Shown: positions 8,447 to 17,833 of the stretch, one piece after another | How the letters are laid out: each line of letters begins with the position of its first letter | How positions within the stretch are numbered: the stretch's first letter is position 1 | Origin: an uncultured Pelagibacteraceae bacterium | Lineage (GTDB): Bacteria; Pseudomonadota; Alphaproteobacteria; Pelagibacterales; Pelagibacteraceae | Direction of reading: 5' to 3' | Assembly (NCBI GenBank): GCA_902590505.1 | Contig: CACIWZ010000002.1 | Coordinates: forward strand, 124,001 to 188,000 | DNA: 64,000 bases | Made by a program: the position numbers and the translations under genes | The notes under the pieces: model-generated | Seen by the model: only the letters and a program-made list of their open reading frames with translations | Told to the model about the DNA's origin: nothing | Database searches by the model: none

Positions 8447-8752
8447 TTAAAAACAATTTTTGCTACTGAAGCCGACTACAATATTTCTAGGATTAACCTC
8501 AAATTTACGCTCACATTTGATCTTAAATTTTTCTGTTATATAAATGTAATTCCTATTTCTAGTTTTTAAAAATTCAACTTTATCAGGTTGGCCGTAAAAA
8601 CTTTTCAGACTCTCTTCAGTTTTATTTAACCATTTACTTAATTCTTTTTCCTCCCTAGCTGTAGTATCTTCAATTTTTTTAGAAACTGTTTGGCAACCGG
8701 CAAAAGAAATTAATAATAATGTGCATAAAAACCCAAAAAATATTTCTCTCAT
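8447..8752 (-). CDS. Small lipoprotein of unknown function
   Basis: The 101-residue product has a lipoprotein signal: a hydrophobic stretch followed by the lipobox SFAGC with the acylated cysteine at position 20. The mature part has a short charged helical region and a C-terminal half with the segment FYGQPDKVEF, which loosely recalls small outer-membrane assembly factors of the SmpA/BamE fold, but I cannot assign a family. It should be anchored to the inner or outer membrane facing the periplasm. It is divergent from the purine permease gene with about 135 bp between. Confidence 0.68.
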   Translation of the reverse strand: MREIFFGFLCTLLLISFAGCQTVSKKIEDTTAREEKELSKWLNKTEESLKSFYGQPDKVEFLKTRNRNYIYITEKFKIKCERKFEVNPRNIVVGFSSKNCF

Positions 8753-8764
8753 TTTAATCCTTAT

Positions 8765-8785
8765 TTTATAACGAAAAGTTATAAA
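8765..8785. repeat. 8-bp inverted repeat in the lipoprotein/permease divergent region
   Basis: TTTATAAC (8765-8772) and GTTATAAA (8778-8785) form a perfect inverted repeat around GAAAA. It lies 13 bp from the lipoprotein start and about 100 bp upstream of the permease. It could be an operator or a small hairpin; no known regulator site matches clearly. The rest of 8753-8887 shows a GGAGG ribosome site for the permease and nothing else I can name. Confidence 0.4.
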
Positions 8786-8887
8786 CAGATATATTTACTA
8801 TTGGTTGAATCTCAGCAGCTATGTCCGATTTAGTTAAGATTTTATCACTTATATAGAGTAATAAACTCAGAACGGAGGTTTAATTTT

Positions 8888-10198
8888 ATGATGGATAAAT
8901 ATTTTGAGTATAGAAAACATAAAACAAATTTTAAAACAGAGGTAATTGCTGGTGTAACTACTTTTCTTACAATGGCATACATAATGTTTTTGAATCCCTT
9001 TATCTTGTCTGGCGAATTTGCGGGAACAGAGAAAGGTTTTTTTGATTTTGGTGCAGTTTTTACTGCAACAATTTTAGCAACAGCTCTTGCCTGTTTCATA
9101 ATGGCTTTTTATGGAAAAACTTGGCCAATTGGTTTGGCGCCTGGAATGGGTATCAATGCTTTTGTTGCATACGGAGTAGTAGCAGGAATGGGTTATACGC
9201 CTCAAGCTGCTTTAGGCGCAGTATTAGTTGCTGGGGTAATCTTCTTAGCAATTTCACTTACACCTTTAAGAGCTTGGTTAATAAACTCGATACCGCGAAG
9301 TTTAAAACTTGGAATTGGAGCGGGTATCGGATTATTTTTAGCTATTATTGGTTTAGAGATAATGGGAGTAGTGGGAGACCATCCAGTCACACTAGTTACT
9401 TTAGGTGACATTAAAAATCCTTTAGTGCTTTTAGGATGTTTAACGTTTGTTTTCATGATTGTTTTAGAAAAAATGAAAATTAGAGGAAATATTATAATTG
9501 GTATCCTTTTATTTAGTGTAATTGCTTGGGCAACTGGTTTAGCAAAATTTAATGGTGTAGTTGGATCTATACCTCCAATGACATACTTATTTGATTTTGA
9601 TCTTAAAGCAGCGCTTACAGCTAGTATGGCTTCAATAGTATTTACTTTATTATTTATAGATTTTTTTGATACAGCAGGAACTTTAACATCTGTAGCAAAC
9701 GTAGCAGGAAAAGTAGATAAAAAAGGTAAAGTACAAGATATCAATAAAGCAATGCTCTCTGATAGTGTTGGAACAGTTGCTGGAGCAATGATGGGAACAA
9801 CAACTGTAACTAGTTATGTTGAGTCTGGCGCAGGAGTAAAAGCTGGAGGCAGAACTGGGATGACTTCACTTGTAATAGGAGTTTTATTCTTAGCTTGTTT
9901 ATTCTTTTCGCCGCTCGCTACAAGTTTGCCAAAAGAAATAGATGGTGCAGCATTATTGTACGTTGCAATATTATTCGTAAGAAATATCACTGATATTGAG
10001 TGGGATGATATAGCTGAATCAGGCCCAGCAGTAGTTGCAATGATAACGATGCCGTTAACATATAGTATCAGTAATGGTATCGCTCTTGCCTTTATTTCAT
10101 ATGCATTAATTCAAATATTTACTGGAAAATTTGGAAAAACTTCACCAGCAATTTGGGTAATCGCAGTATTTAGCGTAATTAGTTTTTACGTGGCGTAA
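8888..10198 (+). CDS. NCS2/AzgA-type purine (guanine/hypoxanthine) permease
   Basis: The 436-residue integral membrane protein has about twelve or more hydrophobic segments. N-terminal EVIAGVTTFLTMAYIMFLNP, then APGMGINAFVAYGV and LFIDFFDTAGTLTSV, are signatures of the AzgA/PbuG branch of nucleobase transporters, which import guanine, hypoxanthine or adenine with protons. Length fits. A strong GGAGG lies 9 bp before the first of two adjacent ATG codons (8888 and 8891). It faces a purine phosphoribosyltransferase gene across a shared terminator, so the pair probably performs purine uptake and salvage. The exact base transported is inferred. Confidence 0.88.
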   Translation: MMDKYFEYRKHKTNFKTEVIAGVTTFLTMAYIMFLNPFILSGEFAGTEKGFFDFGAVFTATILATALACFIMAFYGKTWPIGLAPGMGINAFVAYGVVAGMGYTPQAALGAVLVAGVIFLAISLTPLRAWLINSIPRSLKLGIGAGIGLFLAIIGLEIMGVVGDHPVTLVTLGDIKNPLVLLGCLTFVFMIVLEKMKIRGNIIIGILLFSVIAWATGLAKFNGVVGSIPPMTYLFDFDLKAALTASMASIVFTLLFIDFFDTAGTLTSVANVAGKVDKKGKVQDINKAMLSDSVGTVAGAMMGTTTVTSYVESGAGVKAGGRTGMTSLVIGVLFLACLFFSPLATSLPKEIDGAALLYVAILFVRNITDIEWDDIAESGPAVVAMITMPLTYSISNGIALAFISYALIQIFTGKFGKTSPAIWVIAVFSVISFYVA

Positions 10199-10205
10199 AA
10201 ATTTT

Positions 10206-10227
10206 AGGGCCAGTTAATTCTGGCCCT
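10206..10227. terminator. Bidirectional terminator between permease and phosphoribosyltransferase
   Basis: AGGGCCAG (10206-10213) and CTGGCCCT (10220-10227) make a GC-rich 8-bp stem with the loop TTAATT, between two convergent genes. It touches the last base of the minus-strand stop codon. T-rich sequence flanks both sides. Confidence 0.75.
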
Positions 10228-10754
10228 TAATTCTTTTGATGTTTCTTAATTAAATCCTGGACTTTTATTTCTTCATAATGCTCGAAAGGCTGAACAATCC
10301 ATGGATTACTATCTAATCTTTGCGCACAAAAATCAGGTTCGAAAGTTGAGTCTTTTTTTTTCCAAAGTACAGCAGTTTTAATTTCTTTTATATTGCCTTT
10401 GAGGGGTGGATATTTTTTTAACCAATCAATACTTTTATTTAGCGTTACCCCTGTATCAGATAAGTCATCACATAAAAGAATGTTGCCTTTCATGTCTTGG
10501 ACAGTTGAGCTCATTTCTCTTGAGAAAACCAAATCCCCTTGTTGATCCTCTGTGCCCTCTCCAGAGTATGATTCTACGGCAAGATAAGCGCATTTTAGTT
10601 TAAAAACTCGGCTTAAGACATCAGTAATTGGAAGGCCGCCTCTAGCAATACCAATAAGCAAGTTAGGTTTAAAACCACTTTCATGAATTTGTATTGCTAA
10701 TTTTTCAACGATTAGATTATACTCTTTCCAATCAATGATAAGTTTATCTGCCAT
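10227..10754 (-). CDS. gpt: Purine phosphoribosyltransferase (xanthine/guanine type)
   Basis: The 175-residue protein has the type I phosphoribosyltransferase fold. The PRPP-binding loop is ILLCDDLSDTGVT (residues 92-104), and the early GIARGGL segment binds pyrophosphate. The C-terminal NPWIVQPFE matches the base-recognition part of the xanthine-guanine enzymes, which make GMP, XMP or IMP from free bases and PRPP in the cytoplasm. It is convergent with the purine permease, supporting a salvage role. Whether it favours xanthine, guanine or hypoxanthine cannot be told here. Confidence 0.82.
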   Translation of the reverse strand: MADKLIIDWKEYNLIVEKLAIQIHESGFKPNLLIGIARGGLPITDVLSRVFKLKCAYLAVESYSGEGTEDQQGDLVFSREMSSTVQDMKGNILLCDDLSDTGVTLNKSIDWLKKYPPLKGNIKEIKTAVLWKKKDSTFEPDFCAQRLDSNPWIVQPFEHYEEIKVQDLIKKHQKN

Positions 10755-10787
10755 GAAAAAAGTTAGTTTATTTTGAGGGAGTTGTAA

Positions 10788-11075
10788 ATGAAAGGATACG
10801 TAGTTTGTGTTTATAAAAGTATAAGTAATGAGGAAAAGTTAAAAGAATACGCTGTCAAAGCTAGAGCAGCAGTTGAAAAATATAAAGGAAAATTTTTAAT
10901 TAGGGGTGGAAGATCTAAATCTAATGAAGGCGATAAATCTCCAAGAACAGTTGTAATTGAGTTTCCATCCTATGATGAAGCTAATAACTTTTACAATTCG
11001 AAAGAGTATCAAGATGCACATTCTATTCTTGAGGGATACGCAGAACGTCAACATCAAACGATTGAAGGTACTTAA
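10788..11075 (+). CDS. DUF1330 family protein
   Basis: The 95-residue protein is a single ferredoxin-like dimeric barrel domain of the DUF1330 family, marked by the segments GKFLIRGG, VVIEFPSYDEANNFYNS and AERQHQTIEG. Members are small cytoplasmic proteins without a settled function; some resemble monooxygenase-like barrels. A GAGGG ribosome site lies upstream of the ATG. The gene is divergent from the phosphoribosyltransferase gene (33 bp) and its end overlaps the convergent glycosylase gene by 4 bp. Confidence 0.85.
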   Translation: MKGYVVCVYKSISNEEKLKEYAVKARAAVEKYKGKFLIRGGRSKSNEGDKSPRTVVIEFPSYDEANNFYNSKEYQDAHSILEGYAERQHQTIEGT

Positions 11076-11695
11076 TATTGGATTGGCTCATCATCAATGC
11101 TACGCCAAAGATACCACGTTGCAACTGAACAATAAGGTGTAAATTTTTTATAAAGTTTATTTAAAAAACTTTTTGGAGGAAAGTATTTTTTCTTATAATT
11201 GTTTGATATTGCTCTTAATAAACCAATATCTTGTAAAGGCCAAATATTAGATCGATTGTAAGTGAATAGTAAAATCATTTCTGCGCTCCATCTACCTATT
11301 TGTCTTAAAGATGATAAGTATTGAATGGCTTCCTCGTCATTCATATTTTTGATTAATTTTGGATCAAATTCTTTTTTTACAAATTTAATTGATAATTCTT
11401 TAATTCCCAAAGCTTTTTGCCTACTTAAACCGCAAGATTTGAGTTGCGATATTGATAGTTTCGATACTTTTGATGGAGTAACTTTTTTGGTTTTTTTTTG
11501 AAATTTATTAAATACTGAATTTGCGGCTGATACACTTATTTGCTGACCAACTATACTTTTACATAAAGAGTAAAAAATATCTTTTCTAGTAGTCAAAAAT
11601 TTATCATTGTATTTAAGAATAAGTCTTTTTAAAACTTTATCTCTACTAGATAAGGTGTTAACTGCTTTTGACCAATATCTTGGATACTTGCTCAC
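11072..11695 (-). CDS. alkA: DNA-3-methyladenine glycosylase II family (HhH-GPD)
   Basis: The 207-residue protein is a helix-hairpin-helix base-excision glycosylase. Visible are SIVGQQISVSAA (about 48-59), the hairpin LRQIGRWSAEM (130-140), and the catalytic aspartate D156 in WPLQDIGLLRA. It lacks the iron-sulfur cluster cysteines of EndoIII, which fits AlkA-type enzymes that remove alkylated purines. It begins with GTG inside a GTGA overlap with the EamA gene, so translation is probably coupled. It is shorter than E. coli AlkA because it lacks the N-terminal domain, as in many bacterial homologues. Confidence 0.83.
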   Translation of the reverse strand: MSKYPRYWSKAVNTLSSRDKVLKRLILKYNDKFLTTRKDIFYSLCKSIVGQQISVSAANSVFNKFQKKTKKVTPSKVSKLSISQLKSCGLSRQKALGIKELSIKFVKKEFDPKLIKNMNDEEAIQYLSSLRQIGRWSAEMILLFTYNRSNIWPLQDIGLLRAISNNYKKKYFPPKSFLNKLYKKFTPYCSVATWYLWRSIDDEPIQY

Positions 11696-12570
11696 GGTCT
11701 TGGGCTTACAACTTCTTTTTTTAATTGAGACTCTCTCATAAAGATAATTAAAGAACTTACAATTATTAGACCAGCTCCTAAAAGAGTTAATACTTTTGGT
11801 ATTTCACCCCAAATGAAGTATCCTAATAATATTGCAAATACTAAATTTAAATATTTTGTAGGTGTAACTAATGATGCCTCAGCTATTCTTAGTGATACTG
11901 TAAGCAAAATATTTGCTACAGAACCAATTATGCCAGTAAAAATTAAAAGAAACAGATCAAATTTAGATGGTATAATCCAACCAAAAGGAAGTGTTGCTAA
12001 ACCAACTGTCATACTTAGTAAAGAAAAGTATAAAGCAATTCTATAATTAGGCTCTGTAGATGATAAACTTCTAATGCTTAGGGCTACACATGCAAAGAAA
12101 ATACAAAAAATTATTGGAAATAAATAATAAATATTTAATTCATCGTAAGCCGGTTTTACAATCATTAACATTCCAATAAACCCGATTAAAACTGCAGACC
12201 ATCTTCTAATACCTACTTTTTCAGATAAAAAAAATATTGAACCTAACGTAACGAAAATCGGACCTCCAAAAGTTAAGCTTACAACATCTGCTAGAGGTAT
12301 CTCTCTCAAAGCAATAAAAAGTGCAACAATTGCTAGTGTACCTGTTACAGCTCTGAAAGCATGTAATTTAGGTCTTGTAGTTTTATAAAAAGTTTTAAAT
12401 TCACTCCTAGGTACAAGCATTAAAATTGGTATCAAGCCAAAAAAAAATCTTGCAAATAACACTTCACCTACAGGAAACTGGTCTAGCCATTTAACGCAAG
12501 CATCCATCATGGCAAAACATGCCACAGATGCAATCCCGTACAATACGCCTAATTGATTTCGTGTTAACAA
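11692..12570 (-). CDS. EamA/DMT-family membrane transporter
   Basis: The 292-residue protein has about ten hydrophobic segments arranged as two EamA repeats, as in the drug/metabolite transporter superfamily (RhaT/YdcZ-like). Segments such as GEVLFARFFFGLIP and LAIVALFIALREIPLADV are typical. These are inner-membrane exporters of amino acids, nucleosides or similar small molecules; the substrate is unknown. A TTG start at 12570 is chosen because GAGG lies about 8 bp upstream and the first transmembrane segment begins right after it; the next ATG would cut into that segment. It overlaps the glycosylase gene by 4 bp. Confidence 0.82.
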   Translation of the reverse strand: MLTRNQLGVLYGIASVACFAMMDACVKWLDQFPVGEVLFARFFFGLIPILMLVPRSEFKTFYKTTRPKLHAFRAVTGTLAIVALFIALREIPLADVVSLTFGGPIFVTLGSIFFLSEKVGIRRWSAVLIGFIGMLMIVKPAYDELNIYYLFPIIFCIFFACVALSIRSLSSTEPNYRIALYFSLLSMTVGLATLPFGWIIPSKFDLFLLIFTGIIGSVANILLTVSLRIAEASLVTPTKYLNLVFAILLGYFIWGEIPKVLTLLGAGLIIVSSLIIFMRESQLKKEVVSPRP

Positions 12571-12603
12571 TTTAATATCCTCACAACTCTATATAATTAC
12601 TTT

Positions 12604-13050
12604 ATGAAGAAATGTACACTTGCTCTTGGTTGTTTTTGGAAACCTGAGGAAAACTTCAAAAACAAGCCAGGTATAATTGAAACAGAGGTCGGCTATGCTG
12701 GTGGATTATCCGATAAAGTTACATATGAGGAAGTATGTAAAGGAGACACTGGTCATGCAGAAGTTGTTAGACTGACTTTTGATGAAAAAGTAATTTCGTT
12801 TAAAAAAATTTTAGATTTATTTTTTAAAATGCACGACCCGACTCAAAAAGATATGCAATATCCAGATGTTGGCACACAATATCGAAGTGAAATATTTTAT
12901 GAAGATGATAGTCAAAAAGCAGAAGCTAAAGAAATTTTAGAAGCATTTAACAAAGAGCTAAATGGGAAAATTCAAACTAATATTTCTCAACTCAAAAATT
13001 ATTGTAAGGCAGAGGAGTATCATCAAAAATACTTAGAAAAAAATAGATAA
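12604..13050 (+). CDS. msrA: Peptide methionine sulfoxide reductase A
   Basis: The 148-residue enzyme repairs oxidised methionine (S-sulfoxide) in proteins. The catalytic cysteine is C10 in LGCFW. Further family marks are EVGYAGG, GDTGHAEVV and the HDPTQKDMQYPDVGTQYRS stretch. A C-terminal cysteine (KNYCKAEEYHQKY) could be the resolving residue. It is near the short end of the family. It directly abuts the sulfurtransferase gene, so the two sulfur-related genes are probably co-transcribed. Confidence 0.93.
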   Translation: MKKCTLALGCFWKPEENFKNKPGIIETEVGYAGGLSDKVTYEEVCKGDTGHAEVVRLTFDEKVISFKKILDLFFKMHDPTQKDMQYPDVGTQYRSEIFYEDDSQKAEAKEILEAFNKELNGKIQTNISQLKNYCKAEEYHQKYLEKNR

Positions 13051-13862
13051 TGAGACAGCTTGTTACTACAGAATGGCTAGAAAAAAATATTAATAAAGTG
13101 AAAATATTAGATGCCACTTGGTGTTTACCTAATTCAGGTAGAAATGCTGAGGATGAATTTAAAAAAAATCATATTAAGAACTCAATATTTTTTGATATCG
13201 ATAAAAATTCGAGTCAAAACTCCTCATTACCGCATATGCTACCTTCAAGTAAAGAATGGGAAAATATTCTTTCTAATTTGGGCATAAATAACTCTGATCA
13301 TGTAATTATTTATGACAATTCAAATGTTTTTAGTTCATGCAGAGTTTGGTATACTTTTATTTACTTTGGACATAATACTGATCTAGTTTCAGTCTTAGAC
13401 GGAAATTTTATAAAATGGTTAAAAGAAAATAGAGCTGTATCAAAAGAAGCAGCAAAAATTTTTAAAACTAATTACGAAGCTGAGGAAAATTTATCTATGG
13501 TAATAAATAAAGATCAAGTAAAAAAAAACATATTAAATAAAAAATTTCAATTAATAGATGCAAGAAGCAATGAGAGATTTTTAGGTTTACAACCTGAACC
13601 CCGACAAGGATTAAAAAGTGGTCACATTGAAGGATCTATTAATTTACCTTTTCAATTGCTTTTAAATGAGGATAGAACTTTAAAAAAAAAAGAGGAGTTA
13701 GTTAAGATCTTTAATGAGAATAAAATAGATAAAAATAAAGATATTGCTTTTACGTGCGGATCTGGAGTTACAGCATGTATTTTAGGACTAGCTAATTCTA
13801 TTATAAGTGGTAAAAAACCTATTATCTATGACGGCTCATGGTCGGAGTACGGATTAGATTAA
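13050..13862 (+). CDS. sseA: 3-mercaptopyruvate/thiosulfate sulfurtransferase
   Basis: The 270-residue protein has two rhodanese domains. The active-site loop is CGSGVTA with C236, the form typical of 3-mercaptopyruvate sulfurtransferase rather than CRKGVTA of thiosulfate sulfurtransferase. The N-terminal rhodanese copy lacks the cysteine and should be structural. The enzyme transfers sulfane sulfur to cyanide or thiols in the cytoplasm. It overlaps msrA by one base, and the membrane-fusion gene begins 3 bp after its stop. Confidence 0.87.
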   Translation: MRQLVTTEWLEKNINKVKILDATWCLPNSGRNAEDEFKKNHIKNSIFFDIDKNSSQNSSLPHMLPSSKEWENILSNLGINNSDHVIIYDNSNVFSSCRVWYTFIYFGHNTDLVSVLDGNFIKWLKENRAVSKEAAKIFKTNYEAEENLSMVINKDQVKKNILNKKFQLIDARSNERFLGLQPEPRQGLKSGHIEGSINLPFQLLLNEDRTLKKKEELVKIFNENKIDKNKDIAFTCGSGVTACILGLANSIISGKKPIIYDGSWSEYGLD

Positions 13863-13864
13863 AA

Positions 13865-14737
13865 ATGAAAGCATCATCAAAATTAAAAGTTTTTCTAATC
13901 ATATTCTTTATTGCTATTTTTGCAATTATTGCTGCTAGACATTTTATTGGTTTACATTTTAAGAAAAAATTCAGCGTAAGGCCTGCACCAGGTGTAATCG
14001 TCGAAGAAGTTGAAAAATCTTTATTTTACAAAAGTATAGAAACTTTTGGGACCGCAATAGCACAAAATTCAAAAACTTACAGAATAAAAACTAATGAAGT
14101 TTCTGGAAAATTAAACATTGACAATAGATTTGTAAAAAAAGGTGAAATAATCCTTAGGCTCGTAAGTGGAGAGGAAATTATTGCAGATTTTGAGGGGAAA
14201 TTGGGTAAAAGAGAAATTGCTCAAGGAGTTTTAGGTTCAGAGAGTTTAATAGTAACTTTAGATGATTTAAAAAAAATAGTAATAGATATAAAAGTTCCAG
14301 AGAATTATGTAAGTATATTAAAACCAGGATTAAAAGCAGAAATAACAAGTTCAGCATTTAAGAAAGCTTTTAAGGGAAAAATTCAAACTATTAGCTCAAG
14401 AATAGATCCCTCAACGAGATCGATTTTATCTAGAGTTATAGTTGATAATTCTAATTTCGATATCATTCCAGGGCAATTAATGACAGTGAAAATTATATAT
14501 GATGAAATAAACCAAATTGGAGTTCCTGAAAGCGCTGTCACTATTCAAGGAAGTACAGCTTTTGTTTACACAGTAAGAGACGAAACTGCCGAAAAAAAAA
14601 ACATTAAAATTGGTAAAAGAAATTTTGGAAAAGTTTCTGTTGTCTCAGGAATAAATGAAGGCGATCTTGTTATTACTGAAGGAGTCTCGAAAGTAAGAAA
14701 TAATGCTAAAATCAAAATTATAAATCCAAGAAATTAA
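13865..14737 (+). CDS. RND efflux periplasmic adaptor (membrane fusion protein)
   Basis: The 290-residue product has one N-terminal membrane anchor (about residues 7-25), then a barrel-sandwich (lipoyl-like) and beta-barrel region, as in HlyD/AcrA-type adaptors. The segments GKLNIDNRFVKKGEIILRLVSG, GKIQTISSRIDPSTRSILSR and VPESAVTIQGSTAFVYTV are characteristic. It lacks the long alpha-helical hairpin, so it is a short adaptor. The ATG at 13865 is preferred over one at 13838 inside sseA. It is followed directly by the RND pump, forming one operon. No TolC-type outer-membrane gene is nearby. Confidence 0.85.
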   Translation: MKASSKLKVFLIIFFIAIFAIIAARHFIGLHFKKKFSVRPAPGVIVEEVEKSLFYKSIETFGTAIAQNSKTYRIKTNEVSGKLNIDNRFVKKGEIILRLVSGEEIIADFEGKLGKREIAQGVLGSESLIVTLDDLKKIVIDIKVPENYVSILKPGLKAEITSSAFKKAFKGKIQTISSRIDPSTRSILSRVIVDNSNFDIIPGQLMTVKIIYDEINQIGVPESAVTIQGSTAFVYTVRDETAEKKNIKIGKRNFGKVSVVSGINEGDLVITEGVSKVRNNAKIKIINPRN

Positions 14738-17700
14738 ATGTTTTTAACAGACCTATCTATCAAAAGACCTGTCGTGGCTTCAGTAATGAGCTTAGTATTA
14801 GTGATATTTGGTCTTGTAACTTTTCAAGAAATTCCAACTGATGAACTACCTGATGTGCAACCTCCTGTGGTAACTATTCAAACTGAGTACAGAGGTGCAT
14901 CGGCAGAAATTGTTGATACTCAAATAACTCAAAAAATTGAGGACTTTGTTGGAGGAACACCCGGACTAGAAACAATAGACTCATTTAGTGAAGATGAAAG
15001 TTCAAGAATTACACTCACATTTGAGACGAGTTTAAATTTAGATGACGTTGCTAACGATGTAAGAAGCTCTGTATCTAGAGTGCTTGATAATTTACCAGAG
15101 GGTGCGGAACAACCTGAAATTTTTAAACAAAGTGCAGGTATGAGAACTACTATGTGGTTATCATTCAACTCTGAAACGATGACTGATTTAGAATTAACTG
15201 ATTACGCCGATAGATATTTAACTGATACTTTTTCTACTGTTGATGGCGTAGGCAGAGTTCGCCTTGGTGGTCAAAGAGAGCTCTCACTAAGAGTTTGGTT
15301 AGATCCAATAGCTTTAGCTGCAAGAGATCTTACTACTCAAGAAGTTGAGGCAGTTCTTAGACGAGAAAATACAGAGTTCCCAGCTGGGCGAATTGAGTCA
15401 AGAGATATCGATCTAACTATCAAACTCGATAAAGCTTATAAAGAGGTTGAGAATTATAAAAATCTGCCACTAAAAAGAGCTAAGGACGGTTCAATCATAA
15501 CGTTGTCAGATGTTTCAAGAATTGAATTAGGAGCTGAGTCCACAAGAACTCTTTTTAAAGGTAACGGTAAGCAAGTTGTTGGTATAGGGATATATCAACA
15601 ATCTGATGCAAACACCATCGCGGTAGCTAATGGGATCAAAAAAAAGATAAAAGAACTAAAACCTAGCTTGCCACCAGGCACTACATTAGAGGTTTCATTT
15701 GATAGAAGTAATTATATAAAATCTGCTATTAAAGAAGTTTATAAAACACTGATCATTGCATTAATACTGGTGACTATTATTATTTATCTATTTCTAGGCA
15801 ACCTTAGAGCCTTGGTTGTTCCTTTAATAGCTTTGCCAGTTTCATTAATCTCAACTTTTTTATCAATTTATATTTTTGATTTTTCAATTAATCTTTTTAC
15901 TTTGATGGCCTTAGTACTAGCTATCGGTATTGTGGTTGATGATGCCATTGTAATGCTTGAAAATATAGTTAGAAGAATAGAGTTAGGAGATACACCTTTA
16001 GTTGCAGCTTACAAAGGTGCTAAACAGGTATCTTTTGCAATAATAGCCACAACTGTTGTATTAGTAGCAGTATTTGTTCCTCTAATTTTTATTAAGGGAA
16101 TTACAGGAGTTCTTTTTACTCAAACAGCAATTACTCTTGCGTCGGCTGTAATTATTTCAAGCTTTGTTGCTTTATCATTAAGTCCAATGTTGGCTAGTAA
16201 ATTTTTACAAAAAAATATGCAAAAATCAAAAATTGTTTTAAAATTTGAGAAATTTTTAAAAGATCTCACTTATCTTTATAAAGTTTCACTATTAAATTGG
16301 ATTAAGAAAAGAAAAACAATAACTATTTTTTTGTTGGGTACTCTTGCATTAACAATATTCTTTTTTAATTTTGCTAAGAAAGAATTAATTGCTCCTGAAG
16401 ATAGGGGAGCTTTTTTTGTAATCGTAAAAGCTCCACAAGGATCTGGTTTTAATTTTACCAAAGATAGAGCAGAAGAAATTGAGGAATTGTTGCTTCCAAG
16501 TGTAGGTAAAGGTGAATATAGAAAACTAATCATGCGAGTTCCAGGTTTTGGAAAGTCAGCTAAACAAGTAAATAGTGGTTTTATAATTGTTCTTTTAGAA
16601 CCTTGGGCTAAAAGAGATCGTCATGGAGTCGAGATAATGAGAGAGTCTTTTGGAAAAATTGCAAGAGTGCCGGGTGTTTTAGCTTTTCCAATAATGCCTC
16701 AGGGAATAAGGACTGGCGGAATAGAAAGTCCAGTTCAATTTGTTGTTTTGGGAAACACATATGAACAATTGATTGAGTGGAAAGAGATAATTAAAAAAGA
16801 AGCAAGAAAAAATCCCGGTCTTACCTCTATTCAAGATGACTTTGATCTGAACAAGCCTCAATTAAATGTAAAAATAGATCAAAAAAAAGCTGCTGATCTA
16901 GGAGTTTCTACAGAAGATATAGGGAAAACTATAGAAACAATTTTTGGTTCAAAAAGGGTTACAAACTTTACAAGAGATGGAAAAGAATATTCTATAATTT
17001 TGCAAGGTGATATCAAAGATAGACAAGAGCCAGATAGTATAAGTAAAGTATTTGTGAGATCTAAAAACAATGGAAAACTTGTATCTGTATCAAACTTAGT
17101 TGCATATGATGAAGAGGGACAGTCACCATTCTTAGCAAGATACAATAGACAAAAAGCAGTTACTATCTCGGCAAGACTTGTCGGAGATTATTCGCTTGAT
17201 GAGGCTCTAAAGTTTTTAGTAGGTGTTGTAGAACAAAATACACCTCAAGCAAAAATTGCTTATAAAGGCGAAAGTGAAGAGTATAAAAAAACTAACACTG
17301 AACTTTATGTAATATTTGCTTTAGCATTAATTACTGCATACCTGGCCATGAGTGCTCAATTTGAAAGCTGGAGGCATCCACTGACAATTATGTTAACTGT
17401 GCCTATGGCTATTCTTGGTGGATTAATTGGTTTACTAGTAGTTGGGTCTTCATTGAATGTTTATAGTCAGATAGCATTAATCATTTTGATCGGTCTCTCA
17501 GCTAAAAACGGTATCCTAATTGTAGAATTTGCTAATCAGTTAAGGAAAGAAGGAAAAAATTTAGAAGTTGCAGTTTTCGAAGCTGCCGCAATCAGGCTAA
17601 GACCTATTCTAATGACAAGCATCTCAACAATTATTGGAGTTTTACCACTTATTCTTGGAACTGGACCTGGTGCTGCAAGTCGATTAACTGTTGGTATAAC

Positions 17701-17833
17701 AATTTTTGGTGGAATGTTATTCTCAACATTTTTTACTCTCTACGTAATTCCTACTGTTTATACAATTGTTGGAAAAGGAACCAAAAGGATTGATGCTGTT
17801 GAAATTGAGTTGCAGAAACAGCTTAAAAAATAA
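14738..17833 (+). CDS. RND family efflux transporter, inner-membrane pump
   Basis: The 1031-residue protein has the twelve-helix RND layout with two large periplasmic domains, after TM1 and TM7. The proton-relay aspartates appear in LAIGIVVDDAIVMLENI (TM4 region). The C-terminal half has GLSAKNGILIVEFANQL and RLRPILMTSISTIIGVLP, typical of the AcrB/MexB hydrophobe exporter branch. With the adaptor just upstream it should form a tripartite exporter of hydrophobic compounds, borrowing a TolC encoded elsewhere. Its end overlaps the convergent lipoprotein gene by 11 bp. Confidence 0.93.
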   Translation: MFLTDLSIKRPVVASVMSLVLVIFGLVTFQEIPTDELPDVQPPVVTIQTEYRGASAEIVDTQITQKIEDFVGGTPGLETIDSFSEDESSRITLTFETSLNLDDVANDVRSSVSRVLDNLPEGAEQPEIFKQSAGMRTTMWLSFNSETMTDLELTDYADRYLTDTFSTVDGVGRVRLGGQRELSLRVWLDPIALAARDLTTQEVEAVLRRENTEFPAGRIESRDIDLTIKLDKAYKEVENYKNLPLKRAKDGSIITLSDVSRIELGAESTRTLFKGNGKQVVGIGIYQQSDANTIAVANGIKKKIKELKPSLPPGTTLEVSFDRSNYIKSAIKEVYKTLIIALILVTIIIYLFLGNLRALVVPLIALPVSLISTFLSIYIFDFSINLFTLMALVLAIGIVVDDAIVMLENIVRRIELGDTPLVAAYKGAKQVSFAIIATTVVLVAVFVPLIFIKGITGVLFTQTAITLASAVIISSFVALSLSPMLASKFLQKNMQKSKIVLKFEKFLKDLTYLYKVSLLNWIKKRKTITIFLLGTLALTIFFFNFAKKELIAPEDRGAFFVIVKAPQGSGFNFTKDRAEEIEELLLPSVGKGEYRKLIMRVPGFGKSAKQVNSGFIIVLLEPWAKRDRHGVEIMRESFGKIARVPGVLAFPIMPQGIRTGGIESPVQFVVLGNTYEQLIEWKEIIKKEARKNPGLTSIQDDFDLNKPQLNVKIDQKKAADLGVSTEDIGKTIETIFGSKRVTNFTRDGKEYSIILQGDIKDRQEPDSISKVFVRSKNNGKLVSVSNLVAYDEEGQSPFLARYNRQKAVTISARLVGDYSLDEALKFLVGVVEQNTPQAKIAYKGESEEYKKTNTELYVIFALALITAYLAMSAQFESWRHPLTIMLTVPMAILGGLIGLLVVGSSLNVYSQIALIILIGLSAKNGILIVEFANQLRKEGKNLEVAVFEAAAIRLRPILMTSISTIIGVLPLILGTGPGAASRLTVGITIFGGMLFSTFFTLYVIPTVYTIVGKGTKRIDAVEIELQKQLKK

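Noticed and set aside
9202-9744. 180-codon open frame on the minus strand inside the purine permease gene
   Set aside because: It is antisense to a clear transporter gene, has no recognisable domain or ribosome site, and arises from the codon bias of the real gene.
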